This document shows, piece after piece, positions 43,866 through 56,215 of a DNA stretch of 64,000 bases; the stretch's first letter is position 1, and each line of letters begins with the position of its first letter. Source of the DNA: Diogma glabrata (Eukaryota > Arthropoda > Insecta > Diptera > Cylindrotomidae); contig OY856187.1 of the NCBI GenBank assembly GCA_963693315.1, positions 74,469,394 through 74,533,393 of the forward strand, read 5' to 3'. The translations under genes were made by a program, and so were the position numbers. Below the pieces are notes generated by a model, which saw only the letters and a program-made list of their open reading frames with translations, did not search any database and was not told the DNA's origin.

Positions 43866-46800
43866 ATGGGAAATACAGAAAGTAACGTCACAAGCGGTGT
43901 TAAAAAACAAGCTGGAACATCAACACAAGCTTTGTATAAATTAGTGGATTTAAAAGGTGGCGGATTATTAATTGACATGATGAAACGTGCAGTTCAAAAT
44001 AAACAATTCGCAGAGATAGATCATGCGATTAAAACAAAAGTGGAACCGTATTTATATAATAAAGGAAAGGGTAAATATATTCCAATTTCAAGTTTAGTGT
44101 TGTTAAGGAACAAAGATCGATCCCGTCATCGACAACTTCCTGAAATTCGTGCAATGGAGAATCCAGAAGAAGATTTTAATTTCGATGAACATTGTCCGAA
44201 TGTGACAGAACTGGAATACGTTTTAAATCCAACTGGATATCGTGATGTTGTTTGGGATATAAACGAACGTGGCGCTGTTGGTGAAACGATTTTGCATTTA
44301 TGTTTGTTAAATGCAACGTCGTTACATGCTGATTTGGCAAAACGATTGCTAAGATTTTATCCAAAACTAATAAATGATGTTTATATGAGTGATGAGTATT
44401 ATGGTGAGAATGTGTTACATATAGCTATTGTTAATGAAGATCCGGCTATGGTAAAATATTTATTGGATGCTGGTGTTGATGTACATGAACGTTGTTTTGG
44501 GACGTTTATGTGTCCAGAGGACCAGAAAGCTTCTAGATTTGATTCACTTGATCATGAATGGATTGGTGTTAATCCAATAACAAATTTTGAAGGATATGTG
44601 TATTGGGGTGAGTATCCTTTAAGTTTTGCTGCTTGTTTGGGTCAAGAAGAATGTTATCGTTTGGTGTTAGCACGTGGTGCTGATCCTGATGGAAAAGATA
44701 CAAATGGAAATACAGTATTACATATGTTGGTTATTTATGCTAAGCTATCTACATTTGATATGGCGTATGAAGTAGGATCATCATTGGAAATTAGAAATGT
44801 TCAAAACCTAACACCTTTAACGTTAGCAGCAAAATTAGCCAGAGTTGAAATGTTTTTCCATATTATGAATATAGAAAGGGAAATTTACTGGCAATTGGGT
44901 AAGTTTGAAAATATAATTAAACTATTTTCACTGTTTATGTATGTCGTTTGAGGAATTATTTAAATTTTATATGTTCACATGGTTTGTAGTAACCAATCAC
45001 CACCAATTAGTATTCAATTCAACTTTTTCGAAATCAAGTATACTAAATATTTTATACAGGACCTCCTCCTTTTCATGTAATTAGTAAAATTGTGACCGTG
45101 ATTAAAACTTGTTAGTTATAGATAAAAACCGTCATTATTTATTTTACTGACAGCTATTTCGGTAGTAAGAATGTGTCTACTCTATTTGTTAATGTGTTGA
45201 TGAACTTCATCTTGGTTGGAATAAAGGCCTCTAATATTCGTGAAATTAGTGATAAATTGTTGGTTCACCTTGAAATCGTTGTATTGAATTGAAACCGAGA
45301 CTTATCGTTCCACATTGTTTGTTTTGTAACCAGTGGCTCAGCGTGCTTTTGAAGCTAGGGTAGACATTTTCAAAAGCTAAGGTTTTTAGACGTATGTGTC
45401 CCAAATGGCTTACTTCCGTGCATCATATACTATTTTTTATTCGCCGCAAACAAAATATTTAAAAACTAAACTAAATATATTTTGAAAAAGAGTAGCCTTT
45501 GCCAAAATATTTGTTATTTTTTTCAAACAAATCGTATAACTATGACAACAAAAACTAACAATTAGTTTGATTGGATTATAAAATTTTGAATTGAAAAGTT
45601 GCTTCTATTATTTATTAAATATATTTTTAAATACTTTTTTTATCTCACCATAAGCAAAAACTAACAACTATTATATTGATAAAAACTAAAAAAATTAACT
45701 GCAATATTACATTTTTTGTAGATCAATTCCTCTCTATAATTTTTATAGCTACAAAATTATCAATAACTGTTTCTTTAAAAAACGGCTCAATAGTTAGTTT
45801 TTGTATGAACTCTTTCTCTATCGATACTATAGTGACAAAAGTTCCAGTCTTTTAATTTTCATAGAATTTTTTATCTGATTTTTAATACGTTTCAAAGTAC
45901 TGCAGCTAAATCGCTCATACAAGAAATTGTGATCATTGGAATTGTTTAAAAAAAGAGTTAATAATTTAACGACCTCGCTATAAATGAAATAAACATGGTA
46001 TAAACATGGTATAAACATGGAATCTCAAGGATTTGAGATAGCAAGACTTCGGTCTGTGTTTTTAAATAGTTTTCGGTAAAAGGCTTTTATGAGGACTTTG
46101 TTTTTAGTTTTAGATGGATGGATGGATATTTATATAAAATTCTTTGTAAAAATACAAGTAAAATAACGAGTACAACTTTTCCAAAATTCTTAAAATATTC
46201 CAAAAATTATAATAAAATTCAAAATTTAAGCTTTTTCAAAATTCCAAAAATAATGGAAGATATAACAAAATCAAAAGCTCAAACTATTTCCAAAATGCCA
46301 AAAATATTGCAAAAATTGTAGCAAAATCAAAGATTGAAACTTTTTTCAAAATTCTAAATATGTTCCAAAAATTAATCCAAAATCAAAGATTGAAATTTCA
46401 AAATTCAAATTTATTTTCCAACTGGACCTGTTATTTAGAAGTCGTGGAATCTGGAGTCACACAAAAATTTCTCATGCACGAAATATCTCCCTAATAATTA
46501 CAATTTTTGTGAAAATACGACATTTAATCTGCAACAACAAACTTTGACACACTTAACGATTTTTTTGACACACTTCATGTCAAATTTAATGTTCAGTTAC
46601 ATTTCATGTCATCCGAATAATTACTTTTATGTTTTATATCTTTCTAGTCAAAAATGTTTCCCATAATATGTTTCTTAAATAAATTGGGAAGCAAAATATA
46701 TGAAAATCATTCTTTTGACACACTGGTTTTCAGATTTTGTCGGCTGTGACCGCCGGCCGACAGACAGACCGATAATTTTCCTTTTTTAGAATCATTATAA

Positions 46801-49800
46801 CCTAAAACGTCGAGAAATGCTAAAAAAGTGGGGTCAAGTTTCCACTTTTGGCTCAAGATTGTTATACTTAGGTCTTTCAGACCGAAGTAATAAAGCAAAA
46901 AATTTTCAGTAGTAATTTCCCAAGGGTGATGAAAATTCGAACCTTTTTCCCCGAAAATTTCAAATGCAGCTAACTTGGTAAAAGCCCGCGACCGCAGGCC
47001 GAGAGCAACTAGGAACGCCACTTGCTTCAGAAATTTTCTAAAGAAAATTGAGTATTTATCCCCGGTCGAGGGAAATTCGATTATAAATTTTTTTCTCAAC
47101 TTTTACCTAAATAATTAAAACAATTATCATTTAACTAAAAATTCTAAGACATTTAATTATTTATAATTGCACCTTATATTATACTGTTTGTATTTTTTCG
47201 ATGTAGTAATTACGCATAGTCTCACTTGAGCGAGGGAGTGTAAATCGTCTCTCCCTAAGAACTTCCATTCGCTTAGGAGATCGATAAAAGAACCTATGAT
47301 ACGCTGATAAGTTGCACGTAAAAAGGTTTATACCAAGACTAAATTTAGTTGCTGAGCAATGAATAAAGAAATCATTTGTTCTTTTCATATATTCAAAATT
47401 AATCGATTTTGTGTATCATAAATTGTAAATTACTGCCATTTAAATTCATCAACAGTATTTCAAAAATCAACAACAATCTCCTTTGTTTTGATATGATTTA
47501 ATTGTTAATCCTTAAAAAACCCGAAATAATATGACGAAACAAAATATATAAATAGAAATAGGCATAAACAAAACTGTCTATCCAAGAAGGAACAAAAATT
47601 GAAAATTTGTTGTTGTTGCTATTGCTTATTACAGTAGTCATAATTTGAAACGTCTACTGTGAGAAAAAAATTTCTGCTTGTTTGTATGAAACTGGGAAAC
47701 GTTTGTATTAAAGTAAAATATATAGCTGAATTGTTTTTGTTCTAATTATTGCATTAAAATAAACAGACCATATCGCTAAAATGTGGGACAAAATGCAAAA
47801 ATTCTTCAAAATACTAACTAATTAGAATTTCTATTGCGAGAACGAGGGACCGGTCAAAATGTGCTAGCTAGATTGTGCATAAATTTTGGATAAAACACAT
47901 CTATTATTTCACAGTTTTAAGTTTTTACTTCTGTCGAAAGGGCTTAAGACTGTCTTCTTTTTTTTGTTATTTTTTTAACTGGAACCTTAGATTATATATA
48001 AAAATATAAAGAGAACATAACTTTAAAATTGTACGAAGAGAGACATAAAAAATGGTGGTAGCTGATATGTCATGTTCAATTTCTCTTTTCTTCATTTTGA
48101 TTTGTTTTTGTATACAACCGAAAACTTTTAAATTATAAATTAAAAACAATTCTAGATTTAAAACGCCAAAAAATATTAAATGTTTTCTACATAGTTCTTC
48201 TGATTTTTATAAAATTAATGAAAATAATTACGTGAGTAATCTTAATTTATTGTGTCATTTTTGGTGATTATTTACTTAAATATTTTATAAAGGACAAGCA
48301 ATATTTTCTAACAACACGAACATATATTTAAGTTATGTAAATATTCTCAAAGTATATAATGAAAATTTGCTGGCAAACTTTTATCATTAAAGACAAATTT
48401 ATTTTTCATTGATAAAATATTAAAAATTATATGTATGGTTATAACTTATAATAAAAGCCAAAATGTCAGTTTTTTTCATTTCTTTTTATGCAGTCACAGG
48501 GAGGAAAAAACTATTATTTTTTTAGGTGGGGTTTTTTATGGTTAAGTTTATGCCGCAAAATATTAGATGTAGTGATCGGCTGACTGGAACAAAATATTTT
48601 AGATACAATCTTTTTCTTTAAAATAGAAAGTCGATACACCTATACGTAAAAAGTAGATCGTTACTTTCTAAAATTTGAATAAGTGAAGAAATTCCTCAAA
48701 CTTATTCGTTTCCCCGAATGTCTTTGTAGCTAGGTATGGTTTGGTTATTTTGGGTCGTTGTTGAGAGAACTTATGGGCAAAAATAATTCTAACACACTAA
48801 AATGACCTGAGACGGAAATGATATGATTTTGAAAGATCTTGACAATAATATGGATGGAAAAAAACATTTGTTTACTGGTAATGATTTACTTTATTTCAGG
48901 AAGCATAACCTGCGCAGCATATCCATTATCACAAATTGACACAATCGACGTAGAAACAGGAAATATTAGTAAAGACTCGGCATTAAATTTGGTTGTATTT
49001 GGCGATAAAGATGAACATTTAGAACTACTGGATGGTGTTCTGATTGATTTGTTAAAAACAAAATGGAATACTTTTGTTAAATCTAAGTTTTATCAACAAT
49101 TTTATCTTTTCGCCTCATATTTTATTATAACATTATTTAGTTTTTTACTTCGACCAGGACCTGATATAATGGATGATGATGATGAGAATGATAAAAATGC
49201 TGTAGATAATAATAATAATGACGATAAAAATAATAGATTACATAATGTTAATAAAAGTTCATCAATCGTTATGTTGAGTCGATTAGTTTTACAAAATGTA
49301 TCTTCAAGTAAGAGCGAAAATGATGACACAGAACTTATGAAGTTTATTCAAGAAGATGGTGGGTTGAATTAGAGTGAGAAACTTAAACAAACTAAATTTT
49401 TATGTTAAACCATGATTTCTTCCCAGACAACCCATTTTGGTTTAATGAAACAGATTATCCGGACTCAAAATTGGATATATTAAAAACTTGGTGGAATACA
49501 TATGCCGAATGCCCGCTGTTGAATATGGAAACTATTCAGAATCAAATAAGACTTTGTGCTGAAACACTGCAGTTAATTGGTGCCGCTATGTATATTTTCG
49601 TCGCACTACGAGAATCACGGTTTTTAGGTTATAAGATGTTTATTGAAAACTTAATGACAGCACCATCAAGGGTAATGTTCTTATTTGCATGCTGTTTGAT
49701 GATGATTGTGCCTTGGCTACGATTTTTATGTTGGCGGGAATTTGAAGATCATGTTGCTGTTGTTATTATGCTTACGACGGCTCCATATTTTTTATTCTTT

Positions 49801-50738
49801 TGTCGGTAGGTTTTTTTTGAACAAACTTAGGTTTATAAATAATTCAAAGTTTTTTGTTTAATTTTTAGTGGTTTTAAAACGGTGGGACCATTCGTTGTGA
49901 TGATATATCGGATGGTTACTGGTGATTTATTACGTTTTGTTTCTATATACTTAGTGTTTGTTATGGGATTCTCTCAAGCGTATTACATAATTTTTCTATC
50001 TTTTGACAATCCAACAACACCGGAAGGTGTCGATGACACACAAAGTAATCCAGTACCTTCACCTATGGAGTCTGTTGTAGCAATGTTTTTAATGTCTTTG
50101 ACAAATTTTGGGGACTACTATGGCGCAATGGACCAGACAAACCATGAAACCGAGGGAAAGGTAAATATGTCAGTTATACGTATAGTGATAACAGATATTA
50201 CATTTGTGAAGTGATTTTATTATTATGTTCTTAGATTTTATTTGTCCTATTTATGGTGATTGTTGGTGTACTCTTAGTTAACATGTTGATCGCCATGATG
50301 GGTAATACATATCAAAAAATTGCAGAAACCCGAAACGAATGGCAACGACAATGGGCTAGAATAGTTTTAGTAGTTGAACGTAGCGTTGCACCAGCGGAAC
50401 GTTTAAAGAAATTTAATTTTTATAGTCAACCAATGTCGGATGGACGTAGAGCTTTAGTTTTGAGATTAAATATGACTGTAATGATATTTGATTTAGTTCT
50501 AAAAAATATGAATATAATTTTATATTTTGTAATTTTTTAATTCTAGGAGGAAGATAAAGAAGAGATGAAAGAAATTTTAGAAATGAAACGAGTTCATGAG
50601 CGACTATCGAAAAAACGTAAATTAGAAAAAGATATTCGAGAGAAAGAGAAGCAAAAAGAAAAAGATATTGTTTTGGAAAAATTACAGAATGGTATAAGTG
50701 GTAATGTGAGACACGGAAACAATATTAAAAATATGTAG
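43866..50738 (+). CDS. nan: nanchung, TRPV-type cation channel
   Basis: Six exons: 43866-44898, 48900-49358, 49427-49805, 49869-50160, 50235-50477, 50547-50738. All are GT-AG and in phase, giving 865 residues. The cytosolic N-terminus has ankyrin-type repeats (about 130-330; [40 protein letters not shown]). TM1 is in exon 2 ([20 protein letters not shown]), followed by an acidic/Asn-rich extracellular loop. Exon 3 holds TM2-TM4; exon 4 has TM5 ([19 protein letters not shown]) and the pore helix [14 protein letters not shown]6 with [19 protein letters not shown] is in exon 5, and a Lys/Glu-rich coiled tail in exon 6. Nanchung pairs with Inactive in chordotonal-neuron cilia for hearing and gravity sensing. 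No lesion seen. Length and N-terminus ([22 protein letters not shown]) favour Nanchung over Inactive. Confidence 0.95.
44899..48899 (+). other. nanchung intron 1, 4.0 kb, filled with repeat fragments
   Basis: Bounded by GG|GTAAGT and TTTATTTCAG|GA. Inside: a block at 45390-45610 shared with 33085-33380; ATAAACATGGT tandem repeats (about 45985-46020); an inverted relative of the 28.3-kb repeat at 46015-46065; an inverted relative of the 23.3-23.76 kb array at 46480-46730; and the 65-bp block shared with 8.2 kb at 47885-47965. A 130-codon minus ORF at 46707-47099 is unrecognised. The other introns of the gene are 63-74 bp. Confidence 0.75.
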
Positions 50739-51174
50739 ATAAATCTATTAAATTTATTTTTATCAAATTATATGAACGTAACTTTTCATTGTCATTTTCG
50801 TATGTGGTATTTGAGTGACATGTGTACGTTAGTATCATTTTATAGTAACAGGAAAGGTGACAGGTTAATCCACATTTAATTATGGTTCAGATGAAAACTG
50901 TTTTAATGTGCGTTGGAAAGGTAATTTACTGGACGGACTACCGAAGAAAAATACGTAGTAAATTTTTTGTTTACACGGTTAAAAATACTAAGAAATTATA
51001 TTTTAAACGATGCGATTATTGAATTTTTGTCACAGTATGAAAGTGCCAACGTTACCGTAATTTTTATTATTTGCTCAAATTTGACAATATCTCTTTTCAC
51101 TTGTGGAAATTTTCTTATTAAATAGTCTGACTAATGATAACCAATAAATTCAATTCCACATTCAATTCACATTC
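50739..51174. other. nanchung 3' flank
   Basis: Non-coding. An AATAAA at about 51143 is a candidate poly(A) signal lying just before the downstream Gypsy element. Nothing else seen. Confidence 0.45.
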
Positions 51175-51448
51175 ACAAGTGTTATATTTTAATTAGTATT
51201 TATGAATAAAATATACTTTATAACTGTGAAGCACATGAGTTTTTATTTCTTGACAAATATTGCAGTGGTACCAAGTTCATAGAATAACTATAATAAAGAA
51301 CTTACAACTATTACATCTTCCCCATTAAATGTTGTGAATAAAATATAATTCAAAATCCCGAAATTTATCTGGAATTCTAATATCACGCTTTGGACGAGAG
51401 ATAGAAGGAAGAGTTCTGTTACTGAACTATTTTCTATTACTTGTGAGA

Positions 51449-54262
51449 TCATATTGTAGACTCATATTCTATAGGGTAATATAAAGGTGGAGGATTCAGT
51501 GAAGGACGTAAATGTTTCCTGTTCCTACGATATGTTCCATTTTCTGTTTGTACAACATAAGAACGTGGAGTAGAATATTTTTCTATAACTTGTCCGCTTT
51601 TCCACACATTTCTTTTCTGCATAAAAACACTTTCTCCTTCATTTAATGGTTCAAGGTCCTTGCTACCTCTGTCAAAATATTTCTTCTGAGCTAGTTTTGC
51701 TTGGTCTTTCACTCTTTCCTTTCTTTAACATTTTCTTCTATTTTGGCATTTAATTTCTCGACTAGAGTAGGTATCCTTGTTCGTAATCTTCTATTCAACA
51801 TTAATTCCGCAGGAGATAACTTTAAATCTTTTAGAGGAGTGCTCCTGTATTCCAATAAAATTGAATAAATATCAGTTCTACTTTCATATACTTTCTTCAT
51901 CATGCGTTTTGCAATTCCTACACCTTTTTCTGCTAATCCATTCGATTGTGCGTATCTTAGACTAGATGTAGTTATAGTTATATCCCAACCTTTACAAAAC
52001 TCTCTAAACTCAAAACTTCCATATGGCATATTGTCTGCAATAATTTCCATGGGAATCCCAGTAGATGAGAAAATTTCTATTAATTTCAAAATAATCTCCG
52101 AAGCATTTCTCTTCTTAGTTCCTTAATTTCCAACCAATTTGAATAGTAATCTATTACTATCAAATAATTAATATTTTGAAATTCTGAAATATCTGTTGCT
52201 ACGTTTTCCCATGCTCTCGAAGGTATTTCGTGTGGGTGTCGGTTCCTTTTGATTACACCTCTGGAATTTTTCACAAACTTTACAATGTTTAATTTCATTT
52301 TCAATATCACGACTTATTCCAACTTAGTTTTTTCAATTCCAAAGTGGCCTCCATGAAGAACTTTCAGTATGTTAGACCTTTCACTTTGTGGAATTATCAA
52401 TCTGTCTTCCATAAAAAGTAATCCATTTGATTCAGATAAGCTGTACCTGATCTTTCAATAGTGTGAAATCTCTTCTTGAATATTTTCTCTTTTTTCTGGC
52501 CATCCATTTTTGTGAAAGAATAATACCTTTTTTAAAACTTTATCATTTTTTGTTGATTCTACTAATTTCATTTTTCTTAGTTCTGTTGTTGCTAAGTATT
52601 TTTCAATAATGTGCACTACACTTTCCAACTCTGGGTCATCTTTAACAGGATATTTGAAATATGCACGAGATAAAGCATCAGCAAAATACATTTCTTTATC
52701 GGGTATATATTTTACTTCAAGTTCGTATTTCACAAGTTTTAAAATCATTCTCTGTAGTCGACTTGGTATTTTAGACAAATCTTTCTTAAAGATTTGTATA
52801 AGTGGTTTGTGATCAGTCTGAACTACAATCTTTCTTCCAAACGTGTAATGATGAAATTTTTCCACTCCAAATACGATTCCAAGTAATTCCTTTTCGATTT
52901 TTTTTCGAGTTTTTCTCCGTAGCAGTCAATGAACGTGACGAATATGCTATTGGCTGTGAATTTTACATAATGCATGCACCTAATCCATCTTTTGAAGCGT
53001 CTGTTTGCAAAACTGTCTGCTTGGATTCATAAAAAAACTAAAACTAATGCTGAGCTGAACCCAATGTTTGCTTCAATAACGTAAACGCTTTTTCTTGATT
53101 TTCTACTCAATGAAAACTAATATCATATCTCAAAAGCAGTCTCAATGGTTCACTTAATTTTGAATAATTAGTTATGTACTTTGACATAAAATTAACCATT
53201 CCTAAAAATCTTTTTACTTTTTCCTTATTTTTTGGCGTTTCCATTTCACTAATGGCTTTAACCTCTTTCGGATCTGCTTTAAGTCCTTCCTTACTAATAA
53301 TATTTCCTAAAAACTTCACTGAATTTACTCTTAAATGTAATGTCTCCCTGTTAAATTTAATATTATTTTTTATTGCAGTTTCTAACACTTTCATTAAGGT
53401 GCGATCGGGTTCCTTTTCTGTTTCAGCGGCAATAATTAAATAATCAAACACTACTTGAACTCCTTTAATACATCCAAAAATTTTTACCACAATTCTTTGA
53501 AATACCTCTGGGTCAGACCTTATTCCAAATGGCATTCTCAGGAACTTATATCTTCCAAAAGGTGTATTAAAAGTGCAAAGATTAGAACTTTCCTTATCAA
53601 GTTTGATTTGCCAGAAACCTGAACTCATGTCGATTACACTCAAAAACTGTTTATTATTTAAAACTGAAGTTATATCTTCTTGTCTTGAAATTTGATAGTG
53701 CTGCCTTTTAATAGCTTTATTCAAGTCTCGCGGATCCAGACAAATTCTTAGACTTCCATTTTTCTTTTGAACAATTACTAAACTGTTTACCCAATCAGTT
53801 GCATGTTCCACTTTTTCGATAATTTTTTTTTGAAAATCCATCAGGAAATTATGGAGTTCTTTTTTTAAGGATATAGGTATTTTTCTAGGAGGATGAATCA
53901 CAGGATTAATATTTTCATTAATTTCAATTCTATACTCTCCTTCAATCTCTCCCAAATCTGTAAATAAATCATTATAATTATTAATAAGTTCATCTTTAGA
54001 CTTTAAACCTTTTACATTTATAACCTTAATTTTTTGAATTAGGTTTAAAGAAGTACACCCTGGTAAACCTAATATCCATTCTGTTTTCACATTTGATACA
54101 ATCTAAATTTTGTTTCATTTTATTAATTTCACAATTCAAATTGACCTTACCAAGAGCCTTTGTTTTAAAGTTCCCATATGAAACCAATGTGGTATTACAA
54201 TTTTCTAATTTTAAATTATTGCCACTTTCATTTAATTTATTAAAAACACTGTATGGTACCAC
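51449..54262 (-). pseudogene. Pol of the short-LTR Gypsy, broken
   Basis: Pieces in minus-strand order: protease around 54026-54300 (KFKLDTGAEVNVVPYSVF); RT 54090-53107 (WVNSLVIVQKKNGSLRICLD, FLSVIDMSSGFWQIKLD); RNase H 52865-52455 (QTDHKPLIQIFKK); integrase 52310-52086 (TDISEFQNINYLIVIDYYSN), 52089-51709 (IIADNMPYGSFEF, NGLAEKGVGIAKRMM) and 51712-51449 (C-terminal tail). At least four frame changes or stops separate them. The RT catalytic loop reads VVFDYLIIAAE, so one of the two expected adjacent aspartates is lost. The RT would be inactive even if the frames were joined. Confidence 0.9.
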
Positions 54263-54415
54263 ATTAACCTCAGCTCCTGTATCTAACTTAAATTTTATTA
54301 AGTGATTATCAAATTTAATACCAGCATACCAAATATTTACATGATTGACATTATTTATTTGACTTATAAAAAATTCTCCATTTCAATATTATACAGTCTA
54401 CTCTTACTTTGTTCA

Positions 54416-55037
54416 TTAGAATTTTTTTATCATTACCCTTATTACCTTTGTATAGTAATTAATATTTTTCCTACAAGCTATAGCAACATGATTCCTACCT
54501 TTACAATTTAAACAAAACTTTCCAAATGCGGGGCATTTTTTTAGCTTATGCTTTCTTTTACACCTACTACAGTCAATTAAATTATCAGTCTTGACTTCAT
54601 TACGGGTAAATCCATGATTCTTCTTAAGCTCCTCTTGATTTCTGAACAACATTTATATTGCTTGAACTTGTGTCTTGGATTCTTGATTCTTGTTTTTCAC
54701 TTATTTCTGAAGTTACACATATCTTGATTACTTCATTGATTGTTACATTTCCTTCCCTTAAGAGTCTTCGTTAGACATTCTTATCTCTTATTCTACACAC
54801 AACACGATCCTTTATGAGACGGTCTTTTCACCATTCACCAAACTCACAAGAAGCAGCCTTCGTTTGTAACTCCATTATAAAGGATTCAAATGGTTCACTT
54901 TCTCTTTGATGACCTGCGAAGAAATTGAAGCTTTCGACAAATAAATTCTTTTGAGGTACACAAAACTCTTCAAACTTTTCCAAAACCTTAACAAACTTTG
55001 TGACATTTTCAGCAGTTGTATATGTAAAATTGTCCAT
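54416..55037 (-). pseudogene. Gag of the short-LTR Gypsy, broken
   Basis: The 54652-54416 piece carries two knuckle-like motifs: CSRCKRKHKLKKC, then CLNCKGRNHVAIAC. The 55037-54828 piece is capsid-like (NLFVESFNFFAGHQRESEP, FIMELQTKAASCEFG). Frame breaks lie between and upstream, as the start near 55220 is not in one frame with the rest. Confidence 0.8.
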
Positions 55038-55545
55038 TACCTCTTGACCATCTTCACCAAGTAGATTTAAAAGTATCGCTATCTTGCGCTTATCACTTGA
55101 TCACTTGCCTTACTTAAATCAGATGCTTCCATATAATTGGCAAAACTTTTTTGGCATCTTGACCATTAGATATTATGATTTCCTTTTATTTTAATTGGCG
55201 GTGGTTTATGAAATTCCATATTAATAATTTTTTTTTTAGTTTTTTAACCTCACTTATTTTCTATGTAGCTTTTTGCCTTTGAATAGGTGTGTCTTTTCTA
55301 TTATACTTCTCAGACCTTGATCAATGTTACTTTAGTTTACTTCTGATACTTCTAACACCATGTTATATTTTAATTAGTATTTATGAATAAAATATACTTT
55401 ATAATTGTGAAGCACATGAGTTTTTATTTCTTGACAACTATTACAGTGGTACTTAATAATTAACAACTATACTGGTGACATCTATGTGTTGTCAGTAAGT
55501 TCATAGAATAACTATAATAAAGAACTTACAACTATTACAACAAGA

Positions 55546-56215
55546 ATCAAAGAATAAAAAAGATGTGAAAATACAGAAAAAGGACTGTATATAGACTTTT
55601 ACTACGATACCTTGATATCTTAAGAATGTTATACATTTAGATCTCAGAATGTAACATTTTTTATTTGTTTTACCGTAATTCTTCCTTTTGATTAAAATTT
55701 CATTACAATCGAAATAATGTTTGTTGAGATATAAATCCTACAGCTCCAAATAGGTTGAATGTTTTTTTTGCAAAAATACGAAACTCACATACAACCTTGG
55801 ATGGTTGGAGAACATGAGTAGAGTTATAGTATAGACATTTTGTTTGATGTAGTTTAGTTAGAGACCACCAGGTCTTTTTTCTATTGCATCAAGTGAGAGA
55901 TTAATGACATAACCTTAAAGTCAATGTCTGTCGACACTATAGGTAACACTAAACGATTTACTAGCATTTAGCAGTCAGTCAGCAGCAACGCAGCGATCTA
56001 CGTCACAAACAAACAAACAAATGTCACAAACAAATAAAACAACATAATTGGAATAACAAATTTCGCTCCAATTGAAATGGTTTTAGCATGCGTTTGGAAA
56101 ACCGTGTTTTAATTTATGTTAATAATTAATTAAAATAAAACTAAAAAAAATTGAAATGTGTAAATAAAAAAAGAAACACGCATCTCATCTATTTAGTGTC
56201 AGTAAAACAATCAAC
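55546..56215. other. Interval upstream of the receptor-like gene
   Basis: No ORF supported. Contains a tandem CAGTCAGTCAGCAGCAACG-like stretch near 55970 and repeated CACAAACAAACAAA. Could hold the promoter of the next gene. Confidence 0.4.

Larger units (their letters stand above)
51180..55540 (-). mobile_element. Degenerate Ty3/Gypsy retrotransposon with short LTRs
   Basis: LTRs at 51180-51315 (136 bp) and 55361-55540 (180 bp) begin TGTTATATTTTAATTAG and end ACAACTATTACA. The left one lacks an internal block of about 44 bp; the rest is nearly identical. ACAAG flanks both ends (51175-51179 and 55541-55545). On the minus strand the primer site follows the 180-bp LTR as ATGGTGTTAGAAGTA, and a GGGGAAGA purine tract precedes the other LTR. 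Gag and pol are broken into several frames. Confidence 0.92.

Noticed and set aside
46707..47099. 130-codon minus-strand ORF in nan intron 1
   Set aside because: No domain recognised and it lies among repeat fragments; it could be part of an unknown repeat but not a supported gene.
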